64,000 nucleotides of DNA from NCBI GenBank assembly GCA_963930645.1, contig OZ005648.1, positions 155,581,035 through 155,645,034 of the forward strand, read 5' to 3'. This document shows positions 1-12,235 of the stretch, in pieces. The notes beneath the pieces were generated by a model. The model searched no databases and was not told the origin of the DNA. It saw only the letters and a list, made by a program, of their open reading frames with translations. The position numbers and the translations under genes are program-made. The stretch is from Salticus scenicus. Taxonomy: Eukaryota; Arthropoda; Arachnida; Araneae; Salticidae. Numbering within the stretch: the stretch's first letter is position 1; each line of letters opens with the position of its first letter.

Positions 1-503
1 CTTAAAATATTTCATAATCTTTCATATTTATGTGCATATTTCACAGAACAGGAAATTCTAAAGGTGATCACTTATTTATCTGTGTGTATGCAACTTCTGT
101 AATCTAAATTCCAATTAAAGGGTTACATAGGTTTTGAAGACTTAAAAAAACATGTTTTCTCTATCTTTTTTAATATAATAAATAAAATTCTGTATTCAAA
201 ATTTACAGCATATAAAAGAGCAACATTTGAACAATATTTTATAATTGGAAAATTCAGCTGCTCGGATGTGGTTTCTAGAGACCCTTGAGAAAAGTAGTGA
301 ACATGATAATTCATGATAGCCTTATCTGAAATTAAATTTAAAAAAAAATCTGCTAGTAGATAAGTATAGCTCGTGCTTGAAGAAAAGGTTTTTTTTTTTT
401 TTTTTTTTTTAAAGTTGAATTTTTGACAGAGTTTTATACAAAAACAGTAATTTTTGGTACAATTTACCCTCCACATAAGCTTGTAAAATTAATTGTAATC
501 AGG

Positions 504-547
<44 letters not shown>

Positions 548-2046
548 ATCTAAGCACTAGTCAATTCTGTTGGAAGTAGCAGGCAAACTTTAGATTGGTG
601 CATTAGTTTTTGAAAAATCATGTTTACTGAATTTAAAAAAAAAAAAAAAAAAAAAATAGTGTTTTCAGAAAAAGTAAGTTTCAGAAAAAAATAGTTTTAA
701 GTAGGAATAAAACAAACCTAATGCAGGAAATTTCCAAAGGCTCTCTCTTCTAAACTTTTACTTTAAAAGATTTATAACTCTGGGAAAATATTCTAGACAC
801 ATTGTACTATTAGATAAAATTATATATATATATGATTTTTTTGAAATTTTAAAACCATAATCCCTTAAAAGATTGACATGGGTGATGATCTCTGTAATAT
901 GCTTTAAAATGAATTTGAAACCATTAAATTATTGCCTCAAAGCCATTTTGCTAAAGACAAACTATATTTGCTAAAACAATAGTAAGTGAGCCAATTATTA
1001 AATGTAACCATAGAATGGTCCCAAACTGTAATTATAAAAAAAGAAAGAAAGAAACTGTTTAAATTAATGTTTAATTAAAACAGCAATTTTATCGTAAGAA
1101 AATAAATTTCTTTCATTTTAAGGGTTTTATGGAATCCCATGAGTACCGTTCAATGAAAGTTCACCAGTATCTGCATCGCTATTTTCTAATCAGTTGCATT
1201 ATGTATAAGTATTGTGTTTTGTTCAGAACTGTTAATGAGTCATTGTAAAATTAAAAACTGAATCACATATTTATTTTTGTTTTACTTGCTGTAATTTTAT
1301 ATATTCAAACCCATTTAATTTATTTATGTATAAAAATCATGTTGTTTGTGTCTGGTCCCAATGGCTATATGTTTAGAGTTTTAATGCTTTTTATTTTATA
1401 TATTTTTGGATTTTTTTTTTTTTTTTTTTTTTTTTTACCAAACTGGTAAATTATTAAATTGTCTTGGTGCAATTACAACTTTGTTTTTGAAATTAATACA
1501 ATGTTTTTAATCCTATCGAATTACTCAGCTATAATTTACATTAGAAGTAGTGTTTATATGTTTGATCTTAAATTAGATTTATATAATAGTTTAAATATTA
1601 GATGATGTGAATCTCTTACATATGTTTTTATTTTTAATTGTCAGTTTTCTTTGCAGAAACTTTTACAAAATTATAATGATTCTTTATAAGAAAAGCTAAA
1701 ATATTCTTATTTTATTGTATCTATGTCTTAAAATAAATAATTCTCTTACTTAAAATATTTTGTACTGCTATCATACATTATAATTTTTTTGCGAATATAT
1801 ATACATAAATGTGATTACTTTTATATTTTTAGTGTATTGTAACTTTTCTTATTAATTTTTAGATTTACAGTTATTTTTCCAAGCAAATAAAACCTGTACT
1901 ATAGTTTTTTTTATGTACGTTATTTTAAATTATATGTTTTTATAAAATTTAAAAATTATATGTTTATTTATTCAGCATAAAAATATATTTTCCTCCTGTA
2001 ACATTTATTGACTGTCATTTGTTCTACTGATCTCTTAAGGGTATTA
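1..2046. other. AT-rich non-coding stretch
   Basis: No gene is recognisable. The stretch holds long poly-A runs (about 509-543 and 633-656), a poly-T run near 1411-1437 and scattered AATAAA words. The apparent minus-strand reading frame over 123-476 is low complexity, rich in Lys, Phe and Tyr from homopolymers, and matches nothing I know. One small island at 1123-1251 has more balanced composition and follows an acceptor-like AAG; it is listed as a finding, not a gene. Confidence 0.6.
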
Positions 2047-2890
2047 TTATAGACTATTATAGGGAATAAATAAATATATATATATATATTCTTTATCTTG
2101 AATAATCATCTTGAATGGCCGGTTATCCATGCTGAGCAGCATACAGTCAATGGGTATTGTCTTCACTGCCCTTGTACTTAATCGCAAAGCCTGGTTTTGA
2201 AAAATCTCAAATAAATGGAGAACTTGCTCTGGTCCTGTAATCATCGATTCGCAACAGTAAGCGAGAATGGGCAAGATATACATTTTATATATGAGATTTA
2301 AAGTGGCTCTTGAACAGCCCCATTTGGAGCCTGCTAACATTTTTAAGAGTCTGAGTCTTTTCAAAGCACAATGGATTATGTCCTCCGCATGAGATTTCCA
2401 AGAAAGTTTTCTGTCGAAAATTACACCCAGGTATTTGAAATTATCAATCGATGGAATCTGACGACCCTTGTAGAAGAGTTGTGGGTAGATAGTGTGATGC
2501 GTGAGTGAGAAAGACTCCACAAAAGTCTTGTCAAGATTGACTTTCATATTGTTCAATTCAGTCCATTTTTCAATAACTGACAAAGCCTTTCCCAAGGAAC
2601 TTTCAATAGTCTTTTTCACTTTGTTTTTGGGTGATGTAGTTCAAATGACTAAATCATCAGCGTATAGCAGACATCGTATGTCATCAGTTGTTTTCAACTC
2701 ACTAACCAGGTCATTAATATAGATGTTAAAAAGAATGCAACTTGAGACTGCACCTTGCGACAGGCCAGTTTTGAGTGCTCTGTATTTTGAATAGCAATAG
2801 TTATACCGGACTCTACATAATTGGTTGTTCAAAAGTCCATTAAATCAGAATCACTCATGCCAGAGTTGTAGATCAATTTGCCGTATGAGA
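2047..2890 (-). pseudogene. Jockey-like LINE reverse transcriptase fragment
   Basis: On the minus strand this reads as the C-terminal half of a non-LTR retrotransposon reverse transcriptase. The palm motif QGAVSS followed by LFNIYINDL is visible near 2760-2710. The catalytic YADDLVI box lies near 2660-2641. After a frameshift around 2620-2640 the thumb region follows, with FKYLGVIFDRKLSWKSH and a terminal Y-x-LPILAYCCES stretch. The reading frame has at least one in-frame stop and one frameshift, so it is dead. The 5' part (endonuclease, fingers) is missing, and the RNase H domain that should follow downstream is absent, the copy ending in a TA-rich run near 2070-2090. The family resembles Jockey-clade LINEs; the clade call is from memory of motif spacing, not a search. 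Confidence 0.8.
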
Positions 2891-3310
2891 TATTGTCCGA
2901 AGTGCACCATGGGGAGGTAGATCTACGTTACACTCTTCTCATAAAACGTACTGAGCAGTCTTTTCTTCCAAGCAAGAATCACGACATATGGGATCAAAAC
3001 TGTTACCCATGATGTTCAGGTGCCTCTTAAAGGTACAGTGCCCAATAAAAAGGCCAATAATCTTCCTCAAACCATTTCTGTTAAGCTTTAAAAGCTCCTT
3101 ATAACACAGACCAGGATAGTCACTATTTAACTTTTTTGCTTGCCTTTTACCATTAGAACTATGCCATTGCTTATGATGCTCTGCCAAGAAGCTTGGAAAT
3201 AAAATCCCTGAAAGTAATGGGAGAAATACCCAGAGCAGCCTGAGGGCCACAAAAAAGTGCACTGGAGCCAGATCTTCCTAATACATCAGCCAACTCACCA
3301 AAGTAGTGTT
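2890..3310 (-). pseudogene. LINE RNase H C-terminal fragment
   Basis: On the minus strand this encodes the RNase H and tail region of a Jockey-type element. Near 3300 there is a broken GNExADxLxRxGSS motif. Further on come QAKKLNSDYPGLCYK, then the conserved tail FIGHCTFKRHLNIMG and a Cys-rich ending (CRDSCLEEKTAQYVL) interrupted by TGA near 2939. Frameshifts occur near 3262 and at the tail. On the minus strand it sits upstream of the reverse transcriptase fragment (2047-2890), the reverse of the domain order in an intact element, so the two pieces come from separate copies or a rearrangement. Confidence 0.7.
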
Positions 3311-3338
3311 AGGTTTTTATTAAAAAATATAGGAGATT

Positions 3339-3339
3339 C

Positions 3340-3379
<40 letters not shown>
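3339..3379. repeat. (TA)n microsatellite
   Basis: An almost pure alternating TA run of about 40 bases just beyond the LINE fragments. Similar shorter runs occur at 12367-12388, 14659-14679, 36691-36712, 53681-53710 and 55607-55632. Confidence 0.9.
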
Positions 3380-3383
<4 letters not shown>

Positions 3384-3769
3384 TAATTAAAAGAAAAAAA
3401 AAGTTTATAATTTAATATGACATGCTGTTTAAGCACAAATGCATCAGAAAATTATACAGGGTAAAGCATTAACTATTTGTTTTAGTAACAGATAATTTCA
3501 CACTTTCTTCATTGAATGACTGCAAATATTATTTTTATTTATTTTATTTTTCTCTCAATTTTTTATTAGCTCCTTAATTATTGTCATAACCATATCTTAC
3601 TAAAAAATATATAGGATAATCAGGTTCTTTTTTCACTTGTTCACACAATTTTAAAAACAGTAAATAATTGAGCATATTCCAAAGTCCCATATAAAGCAAA
3701 AACAAAGTAATGTAACAGCTGAGGTTTTTGTTTAAATGAAGGAATGGTTTAAATCTATATACTTTCTAG

Positions 3770-4440
3770 GTGATGTCATTTCATTTTTTACAATGTCTGA
3801 ATATATATATTTAGATTGGTATGCTGTGTCTGCGGGCAGAATTTGATGGTAAGTGTGCTAACCAACATTCCAGTGTGAGAATGGTTGACTTGTGTCAAAA
3901 AAACAATGTGCAATTTTTGGTTTCAAAAAAGAAAATCTGTTATTACAGTTCAAAGTTTACAATAAGAAAGAGTTGTCTCTGTCAGTTTTTATAAGAATGT
4001 GCGCAGCAAAGTCAAAATGTCAAAATTTATCATTAGCTTGTTGATATTATATACAGTAACTACACTTTGTATGAGTGCAGTTGCAGGCACTTAAGCAAAA
4101 CTTCTGTGACAGTTGATTACGGCATTCCTATTTGCAAACTTACATAACTAGTCGATTCAGTTAGATTTCTGGTGAAAGCCTTCCTCACTTGATCAATATC
4201 ATCGGAAACTGATGTCCACCAGAACATTTTCAATGTTGCACATTTCTTGTATCCTTAAATTGCTGGTACCAACGTTTAATGGGGTCCTCACTTGGAACTT
4301 GCTGGGTTTGATTTTCTATGCAAAAATGTCTTTGAACTATTATAACAAATTTGCTTTCATGAAACCACAAAATGCTTATAGCTTTTTTATGCTCATCAGC
4401 AATTTTGACTGTGGAATATTAATAATCTCTCCGCATAACA
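3770..4440 (-). pseudogene. IS630/mariner-like transposase relic (DUF4817 + HTH type)
   Basis: The minus strand from about 4420 down reads as the N-terminus of the transposase family whose helix-turn-helix part is annotated DUF4817. Visible pieces are an LWFHESKFVIIVQRHFCIE block near 4390-4330, the motif PIKRWYQQFKDTRNV near 4285-4240 and, after a stop and frameshift, SDDIDQVRKAFTRN and a LxxHSYKVQLL segment near 4200-4060. The DDE domain downstream is too decayed to place. At least three stops or frame changes make it non-functional. The family match is by pattern memory. No terminal repeats were identified. Confidence 0.6.
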
Positions 4441-4499
4441 TTTTAGCTGCAGACATGGCATGTCACCTATCAAACTATACTGTTTAAAGCATTCTCTTA

Positions 4500-5605
4500 T
4501 TTAAGAAAGAAAGAAAAAAAAAAAAAAAAAAAACACCATACCCTGAATATTATTAGCATTTTCTAAAACAAATTACAAAAACTTCATATTTACTAATTAC
4601 AGTAAAAAATATTATAAAATACTTGTTCAAATAGCAAAAATGAGTGTGCTATGTTTATCAGCATATATTTACCCTTGTATAGAAATAAAGTAATATTTTC
4701 TGTTGAACAAAACACTTGAAATCAAAAGGATGGTTAATCAGTAAGTAGAAATTTAGTTATTTTACAATGAAAAAAATAAATAAATAAAGCATATTCATCA
4801 ATATAATAGAGCTATTTAGAGCGTAATAAAGAACAATGTTAAAGATCAATTCTTATTTCACCAGTAGTTTACTTGAATTTGTTCCATTTTTGTAGCTTTA
4901 TTTTAATTTTAAAAAAAAGTTTTTTCCATAACATTGTTTTTGCTTTTTTATTGTACATATCATATATATGTGAAAGTAGAGTAGTAAAATTTATTTTAAA
5001 TATTTAGTGCAGAAATTGTATAGGTTTGTTGTTTATATATAAATGGAGTGATTGTTTCACAATTTAAGAACTTTTAATTTTTAATTCTTAAAAACTTTCA
5101 ATATTTATTATGTTCTTTGATTTATCTAACTTCAGCATATTAGTCTTACTCACCAAATAGCTTTTATTTTATAAAACCATATTTTAATACTAGCTCTGTT
5201 TTTAAAGCTTTTTAAAATTATAAACAATTATTTCAAATTAAAAATATTAAATAATTTCAAAATACGGCAAAATTTCGTAATACTTTTTCCATATTAAGGC
5301 AGTATTTTCACTCAAATATACATTTTATACATAAAGCGAAACATCATATTGGAGCTATCTCTTTCTTTCTATAAAATAGTTCTTTTTTTTCTTTTTCTTT
5401 TTTTTTTTTTCTCGCAACCACTTTATTTGATAATTCCTACTAAAACATATAATTTTAGTCTCATTTTGTTACAAAAATAATAAATAAAAGAAAAAATAAA
5501 AGAAAAGTAAAGATTTATGTCAGTTACTTTTTATTAGTTTTTATTTTTGAATTCCCAATAGGATTGATGTAAAAAATTTATGTATATTGAGAATCTTTCA
5601 TGATA
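4500..5605. other. AT-rich non-coding stretch
   Basis: No coding potential or structured repeat recognised. It holds a poly-A run near 4514-4532 and a T/C-rich tract near 5380-5411. Confidence 0.5.
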
Positions 5606-7281
5606 CACTACCTTTCCATAAATGACTGGACACTTTTGAGTTCAGACTTTTTTCAAGTATCTGAAAAAGTACTGGACAAATCATCTTGAAACTTAAGAAA
5701 TGTGAATAACATGTTATACCTCATATATTTAAGTGAAATTTTGCCCCAAAAGTAAAAGGGACTAGTAAAAAACTAAATAAAAATGTAAATATTTGGGATC
5801 ACCCTGTAAAAAGTAATGTTTGAAATGCAATCTGGCTGTAGCATGATATTATAAGATTCTTATTATATCTGTATAAATTTTTATGAGGCTACCACATATA
5901 TTTATTGAAATATAACTTTTTTTTTTTTTTTCCAAAAAATTGCAAAAAAAAAAAAAAATCTTTTTAGCTATAACATGGAAGGTATTAAGCCTAGTGCAAA
6001 ACCATTTACAGTGAACTTGACATACAACATTATACTTAGCATATGGCAGTCAGAATACAAAAATATTAAATATCTAATGAAATATGAGGATTTTAACTAA
6101 ATAATTTTTAACTGTGCATGTGCTAGCTTTAGCAAAATTTCATTTACATAATTTATTAGCCAAATGTATTGAGCTGCTTATATGAAAACTCAAACTAGTA
6201 TCAAGTAAATTCAAAAAGTTGTTACCCACCAGCTGCTGAGTGGTTCTGTGCTAAAAGCAGCTGGTAGATGTGAGGTGCCGGATTTGATCCCAGGTTGCAC
6301 TAGTTAGTCTAGCCGTTCAGAATTTTCCATGGTTTTCTCCGAAACTTGCATAAATACAGGCTAGCACCCCTTTGAAAGACCTCCATGGAGGGCACCTTCC
6401 TTCAGTCCTAGGACCCTTGTGCAGTCAATTGGCCTTCCAAAACACCAAAACGTTGTGTGCGATAGAATGAAGTATTCGGTTCCTCTCAAATAAATGCTAG
6501 ATTATAAGGGGTTTTACTCACATTTTTAATTTGATTCAGTGAATGGTAATACAGTGTTCGATGATTGTAAATAAACATTGATAAAACCCCTTATCATTTT
6601 CCTTATTTTTGAGAAGAACTGAAATTCATTTCATTCTACCGTGTACAATTTTTTGAATTTACATGTGGGGTTTTCATATAAGTAGCTCAATGCTCAGTAC
6701 TACTAGCTATTATATTATGCAAATAAAATATTTTTAAGACTTGCGAATGCGTAGCTAAAAATTACTTAGCAAAAATGCTCATATATCATTAGATATTTAA
6801 TATTTTTTTATCCTGATTGCAGTATCCTGTGTCTGTCGCGTGTCAAGTTTTCTGAAAATGATTTTACACTGAGTTTAATACCTTGTGTGTTACAACTAAA
6901 AAAATGACTTTTTTTTTTTGTAAGTGGTAATTTCTTTTCTGCAGTTTTTTAAAGAAACCATTGTTATATTTCCATGAATATATGTGGTATCCTCATAAAA
7001 ATTTATACAGATAATAAGAAGAAACCTCATAATCACATGCTACAGCCAGATTGCATTTGAAGCATTACTTTTTTTTTACAGTGTAGTCCCAAATATTTAA
7101 ATTTTTGTTTAATTTGTACAGATCCTCCTTTACTTTTGTGGCAAAATTTTCCCTGAAATATATGAGGTGTGTCATGTTCTTGGCACTCCTGAAATTTCAA
7201 GGTGATTTGTGCAGTACTTTTTGAGATACTTGATAAAACGTCTAAAATTGAAAGTGTCCAGTCATTTATGGAAAAGTAGTG
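5606..7281. mobile_element. Fold-back element, Tc1/mariner-type ends
   Basis: The two halves are inverted copies over about 690-700 bases each. The left arm is 5606-6530 (interrupted by the insert at 6222-6454) and the right arm is 6581-7281, with a loop of roughly 50 bases. The ends read CACTACCTTTCCATAAATGA on the left; the right end is its complement with small changes. Both ends are flanked by TA (5604-5605 and 7282-7283), the target of Tc1/mariner elements. No transposase remains. Arms differ by scattered substitutions and small indels, so the insertion is old. Confidence 0.85.
6222..6454 (+). mobile_element. SINE-like insert in the left fold-back arm
   Basis: This segment of about 233 bases is absent from the opposite arm, which acts as an empty site. 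It is flanked by AAAAAGTTG on the left and AAAACGTTG on the right, an imperfect target duplication. It is more GC-rich than its surroundings. Its head has tRNA-like promoter words: an A-box-like GCTGAGTGG near 6232-6242 and a B-box-like GGATTTGATCCC near 6280-6292. The rest reads like a SINE body (CCATGGTTTTCTCCG near 6328). A tRNA-derived SINE is the best guess; the insertion itself is better supported than the class. Confidence 0.5.
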
Positions 7282-7301
7282 TACATTACTCTCTCTATGG
7301 G

Positions 7302-8099
7302 TGTGGCTAAAAAAGTTTTGAAAAACGCTTTGAAAAATCTTTATTTTTTATTCTTCACAATTTTAACATTATCCTTCTATAAACTACCCCGCTTTACCAT
7401 CCTTAAACTACCTAATGTGAATTTTTGATTAGTCAAATCAATGTGTTAAAAGTTATTTTCAAAAAGCATGTTCATTATCTCCATCATTTTGTCTATTACA
7501 GCAAGTTGATTTTTTCACTGTTTTCATTCATCACTGATGGGGCACCTGGATGTGGTCATCTTCAGTGTCTTTTGATCCCTCTTTAGCCATTTAAACTACT
7601 ACTTTAACACGTGGATTTTTTGAGTTTTAAAAGAATTTTTATATTCATCAGGGGTGAAACTTTCCAGGGGCTACCCCTGAATTCAGGGTTTTTGAAGATT
7701 TTGCTGTATTTTAATTTCATGTTAAATTGCTTTGTTTTTGCAGAAATTTCACATTTTGAATGTTTAACTTGCCTTATAATGTATTATAAAGTCTACAAAT
7801 ATCACTTAATATAGGTAGCCATGTGATATATTATTAATAAATCTCCCCTATCTGCATGCAAGGAACAGTTTTCAGGGTTTTTGCAAGCTAGGTAGTTTCA
7901 CCCCTGATTCATGTGTTGTTCTTTAAAAATACTTAACATTTTCTGAAGGGCTACAGATGCCATGTCTGATGCAAACAAAAGTCACAACATATTTAAGCAG
8001 TTTGCAGTCAGCTCAGGGACAAGAGTGAAGAGAGTAAAGTCACGTGATTTGGTCATCACTCCACTCAAGATCAATCAGTCCAGTTTCTTTTTAGCCACA
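7302..8099. mobile_element. Degenerate inverted-repeat element
   Basis: The stretch is bounded by TGTGGCTAAAAAAG at 7302-7315 and its near complement CTTTTTAGCCACA at 8087-8099. The inside shows no intact reading frame. It carries the nested insertion at 7649-7906. It could be an old Tc1-like copy, but I see no diagnostic transposase motif. The short terminal match leaves real doubt. Confidence 0.4.
7649..7906. mobile_element. 258-bp MITE with 13-bp TIRs and ATTCAT target duplication
   Basis: The left end CAGGGGTGAAACT (7649-7661) is exactly complementary to the right end AGTTTCACCCCTG (7894-7906). The hexamer ATTCAT flanks both ends (7643-7648 and 7907-7912). It is non-coding; the frame over 7611-7814 crosses its boundary and is not a gene. 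Confidence 0.8.
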
Positions 8100-8334
8100 T
8101 TCTTTTTAACATGGGCTTTGTAATTTTTTCTTTGATAAATTAAAAAAGTAAATATTTGGAATGGGTCCTACAGCAGAAACAGTATAATTTTTATTATGTT
8201 TATATGCTGCCATGTTTTTTATTATTTTCTGCAAAAGTTGCACAACTAACATTAGGTTATTAAATTCTTTAAATAAAATATGATTTTTCGTATGGAAAAC
8301 CTAATAGTATGCTCAATTCTTTTACATTACTTTC

Positions 8335-8610
8335 AGTAGAAAACATGTATCATTAACATTTTAATGATATTTTATTTATCAAAAATTTAGAGATAAAAGC
8401 CATATGTACTTTAAAATTGTAAAAGCTGATGATGTTGGTATGTAAGAAAGAATATAATTATGATATTTTTTGAGTAGAAAACATGCATTATTGACATTTT
8501 AATGATATTTTATTTATCAAAAATTTAGAGATAAAAACCATATGTACTTTAAAATTATAAAAGCTGATGATGATGGTATGTAAGAGAGAATATAATTATA
8601 ATATTTTTTG
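8335..8610. repeat. Tandem duplication, 138 bp x 2
   Basis: 8335-8472 and 8473-8610 are near-identical units, differing at roughly ten positions. Each starts AGTAGAAAACATG and carries TTTTAATGATATTTTATTTA. Nothing coding is seen. Confidence 0.9.
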
Positions 8611-9801
8611 TGCGTAAGAGAAAAAACTTACAATTTGACAAGTTTTAATCATGTATTGTAATGATACATTTTGTATTCTTAAGAATAATTCTTTCTTAGA
8701 TGCTTTTGAAATGTTTCATACAAAATATCTGTCAAAATTATGACATACACGAGTTTAATTCATTGTTATCATGATTGTTATTTTGTTAAAGTAAACAAAT
8801 TTAATAATATTACAATCAAACTAAATATTGAGCAGCAATCTCATGTTTTAACAAGGGTTTCGATATTACTATAATTAATTAAACTTTTAATTAAGTAAGT
8901 AGTATTAGATATAAATTTCAATTTTATGAACAACTTATAGTGAAAAATATAAATACTTAATAAAATTTATCAAAGGAATAAAATCTGTAAAATCAACAAA
9001 ATAGAATTCACAATCATACTGTTCATTTAGCCTTTTTGTTTTTGTAGTGTCTAAGTTTTTATGTACTTTTAACTGTGAGAATTGAAAAGAAAAAAAATAT
9101 TTGCTGTGTTTTTAAATGATTCAATTTTTAAGATATTGTGTATACTAATTATTTTACATTAAGAATTCTATTTATAAAAATAATTATCTAAACTCAATTT
9201 AAAAAAAAAAAAAAAAAAAAAAGAGAGAGAGAAAAGAAGAGGAAAATAATTATGTTAATAAAATAGCATTTTCTCTAGCATACATTTTTATAAATAAATA
9301 ATGCTGTCCTTTTAAATTATAGATTAACCGGTTTTGTATTCAATAAAAATTGCAAATTCTATAAACCTGATGTGGAGCGCCTAGGATTCATGTACTTTTT
9401 ATAAAAAAAGAAATTCGAAAGATTGTGGCTTAAATTTTATAGTTTAAAATTTTGAATAATATCAGTATTAATTCAAAGGAAGAATTTATCAGCTTGGCTG
9501 CAATTTCTATTTTATAATACTTTGATTTAGTTCTTTTTATGGTTTTATTCCTTTTACTATTAGACAGTTCTTAAAAATAATTTATTGTAATAACTTTATT
9601 TAAATTATTTTTAACTTATTGTTTTGTTATTATAAGTTAAAATATAGATATCTGTTTGAAAATAATATGAATATAGTTAGGAGTAGTCTTTTAATTAAGA
9701 TTGGTCTTTTTAAAGAGCTTTTTAGTTATTTTAGAGTTGGAATATATTCTTTTAAATTTCTCTATGGAATTTCAAATTAATAGATGAGACATCTACTTAC
9801 A
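8611..9801. other. AT-rich non-coding stretch
   Basis: No gene or element recognised. It contains a poly-A run followed by GAGAGAGA near 9199-9232. Confidence 0.5.
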
Positions 9802-9805
9802 TTAA

Positions 9806-10159
9806 CCCCTTAAGGGCTATATGCAGTTTAGTGATAGTGTCAAGGGCACAACTAGGGGAGGGGGCTATGGAGTTCGAGCCCTATCAGATACTTCAAAATT
9901 AATTTAGTTTTTTTGGTTTTGATCAAACTGTTACGTCGTTTTCAGTCCACTTCAAGCCACCTTAGCCCCCTTCAGATTAATGTCCCTAGTTATGTCCTGG
10001 GATGGTGTGCTCAATACCAAATTATCAGAAAATTGCATTCTTGACTTATAGGATGCTAATGTTTGTCTGATTTTTAAAATAGATGATTTACACTGGTAAC
10101 TAATAATTAATGAAAAGATAATGAATAATTTACACAGGTATGCTATAATGCTTAAGGGG
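9806..10159. mobile_element. TTAA-flanked MITE upstream of exon 1
   Basis: The ends are CCCCTTAAG (9806-9814) and CTTAAGGGG (10151-10159). TTAA flanks each side (9802-9805 and 10160-10163). TTAA duplication and C-rich ends fit piggyBac-type elements. No transposase is present. It lies about 200 bases before the splice acceptor of the first zinc-finger exon. Confidence 0.7.
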
Positions 10160-10356
10160 TTAATGTCTTTCATTCATTTTAATATATATATTTAAATGTT
10201 TATGAAAAAATTAATATTTCAAACTTATTAAATCAATGTTTATAAATTATATGCTTTGTTTGCCTTTTTTTTTTTTTTTTAAATATCTGTTTTAAAAATC
10301 TGTATTTTTTTCAAGTTTATTATGTTTATCATGACATACTTCTTATTTTTCTTTAG

Positions 10357-10679
10357 GTTTTCCCAATTTTGATAATTTTTCACCTTGTATTTCACCTTCA
10401 AGTCTTAAAAATACTATAAATGTATGTCCAGTTTGTCCATATTCATCATCTGATTTGCGAAATTTTAAAAGACATTTAATGATTCATACAGGAGAACACC
10501 GCTTTATGTGTGATATATGTAACAGACCTTTTAATCGAAAGGAACATTTGAAGAGGCATGCTTTTATACATATTCGTAATGATACTTATTACTGCAAACA
10601 ATGTAACAGAGATTTTTTGTATAAAGATGCCTTAAAAATTCACATTAATCAAATGCATGCTTATCTTGCTCATCAATAA
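10357..10679 (+). CDS. Alternative terminal exon 1, three C2H2 zinc fingers
   Basis: Spliced exon of a DNA-binding protein, likely nuclear. The acceptor is TTTTTCTTTAG ending at 10356. The first two bases (GT) finish a split codon, Gly if the donor base is G, and the frame then runs 106 residues to TAA. A 22-residue leader is followed by finger 1 (CPVC...HLMIH, near residues 23-43), finger 2 (CDIC...HAFIH, with RKEHLKRH) and finger 3 (CKQC...HINQMH). The linker between fingers 1 and 2 is TGEHRF, close to the TGEKP consensus; the one between 2 and 3 is IRNDTY. An AATAAA lies at 10883-10888. There is no start codon because this is an internal splice product, and the 5' part of the gene (probably with a BTB domain) is outside the window. 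Zinc fingers are certain; the alternative-exon model rests on the four sister exons. Confidence 0.9.
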
Positions 10680-12235
10680 TATTTCAATTCTTAATTTAGT
10701 AATTTAATTTGCCTGTAGTACATTTGTTGAAATTATATAATTATGAACTAAAGTATAATTTTATTTTGCATTTCAATTTTTCCATACAAACAATTGTATT
10801 TTAATGAAGATGCATCTAAATTTTACCTAAAGTATTTCATAAATAATTCTTTCATTTAGAAATATGGTTTAACATATTGTGTAATAAAAGGCTTTTACGA
10901 AATTTCCCTCTTCCCAAATCTAGAGATGGGGGAGCAAAAAACATGTTTTCAAGTGTAACTCTGCTTCAATTAATAACAGAAAGGCAATTTTCTAGTGTGT
11001 GGGTTGATTATAAATACCCGCCTCACACTATAAAGAGATTTTGTGAAAATTTCATCCTTCTCTCTTTTGGGGCAGGGGAAAGAGGGTTAAAAAACAAATT
11101 TCCAAGCGTAAGGCTATACTATCCACATCAATATTTTTTATTGATTTTAATGAAGATTCTTTAAAAAAATTTTATATTAATAAATAGTATGCAATTTGGA
11201 GAATTCATTTAAATATAGTTACCAGCAAAGTGGGGAAATTCTAATATATCTATTTAATTTTACAATGATTGATTAAGATTTATCCTTGTTTTCTATATTT
11301 AAACAGAAATTTGCTGTATTCTGCTAATTAAAAATTGTGATAGAAGGGACAACAGCGCAACGTCTTGAGTGATACACCCAAAAAGTTGATAGACATTAAT
11401 TTATATCAAGCTGAAGGTGCAACTACATATAACTTTTATAAAATTCTGGGCATTAGTTTATGAGGTACAGTTGTATAGCTACCAATTCTCCCATTTTTCA
11501 AGGAAGACTTCATACCAGAATTTTTTTATGATTATTCTTGAGTTATTTACTTGTCAAAAATATATATGACAGATTTCTTTTTAAAAATCATGGTGATAAA
11601 TTTGATTTAAAATCTTTAAAGGTTGGCAGAAAAATTTTGTCACGCACACACTCAGACAGATTGATAAATATTTTCTAAAAATGGTCAAATCGTGTTCAGG
11701 AGAGTTAAAAATATGCATGCCAATCTACTGAAAACCAGAAATCGAAATCTTTATGACTCATATATTTCCTTTTATTGAATATAGAAGAAGGTAAAAATTC
11801 TCTAATTGTAATTAAATATTTGTATGATTTGTATTATATATTTGCAGATTGCACCACATAGTTATTTTCAGGTTTATGATGATTTCACTTTTTTTCTCTA
11901 TTTTTTTTTTTTTTTTTTCCTTCCTTCTAAAATTTATAATAGCTATTTTATAATGTGATATTGACTTAGTGTTTTGGCAGTATGCTGTCAGTTATTCTCT
12001 TGTGATGCTGTTTTGATATTTCCACAAAAAAGTGCCAAGCAAAGTAAAATTATTATTATTATTGCTTTGTTTTGTTCTTTTAATTTCATTTTAAGTAGGT
12101 ATGCCAGAAACTTGTTGAGGTTCAAAATTCTAAATTTATTATCATTTTGATGTAGTATTATTTATTATCATTTGAATATTTAAATTGTTTTCCTCACAAT
12201 TTGTTAAATCATATTGACTCTTGGAAAAATATATA
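10680..12235. other. Non-coding stretch after exon 1
   Basis: Mostly 3'-flank and intron. The frame at 10877-11164 has no recognisable domain and is probably chance, although 10910-11110 is less AT-rich, with two related stretches (GTGGGTTGATTATAAATACC and GGCTATACTATCCACATC regions). Around 11640-11800 the minus strand resembles the repeat seen at 18590-19120 and in the 28.5-kb array (GATTTCTGGTTTTC and a GAACACGATTTGACC-like word). Confidence 0.45.

Noticed and set aside
123..476. 117-codon minus-strand open frame
   Set aside because: Driven by poly-T and AT-rich simple sequence; no domain, no splice context.
8425..8455. CTGATGA...GAAA spacing resembling a hammerhead core
   Set aside because: No complementary stem II or stem I; the second copy of the duplication lacks GAAA.
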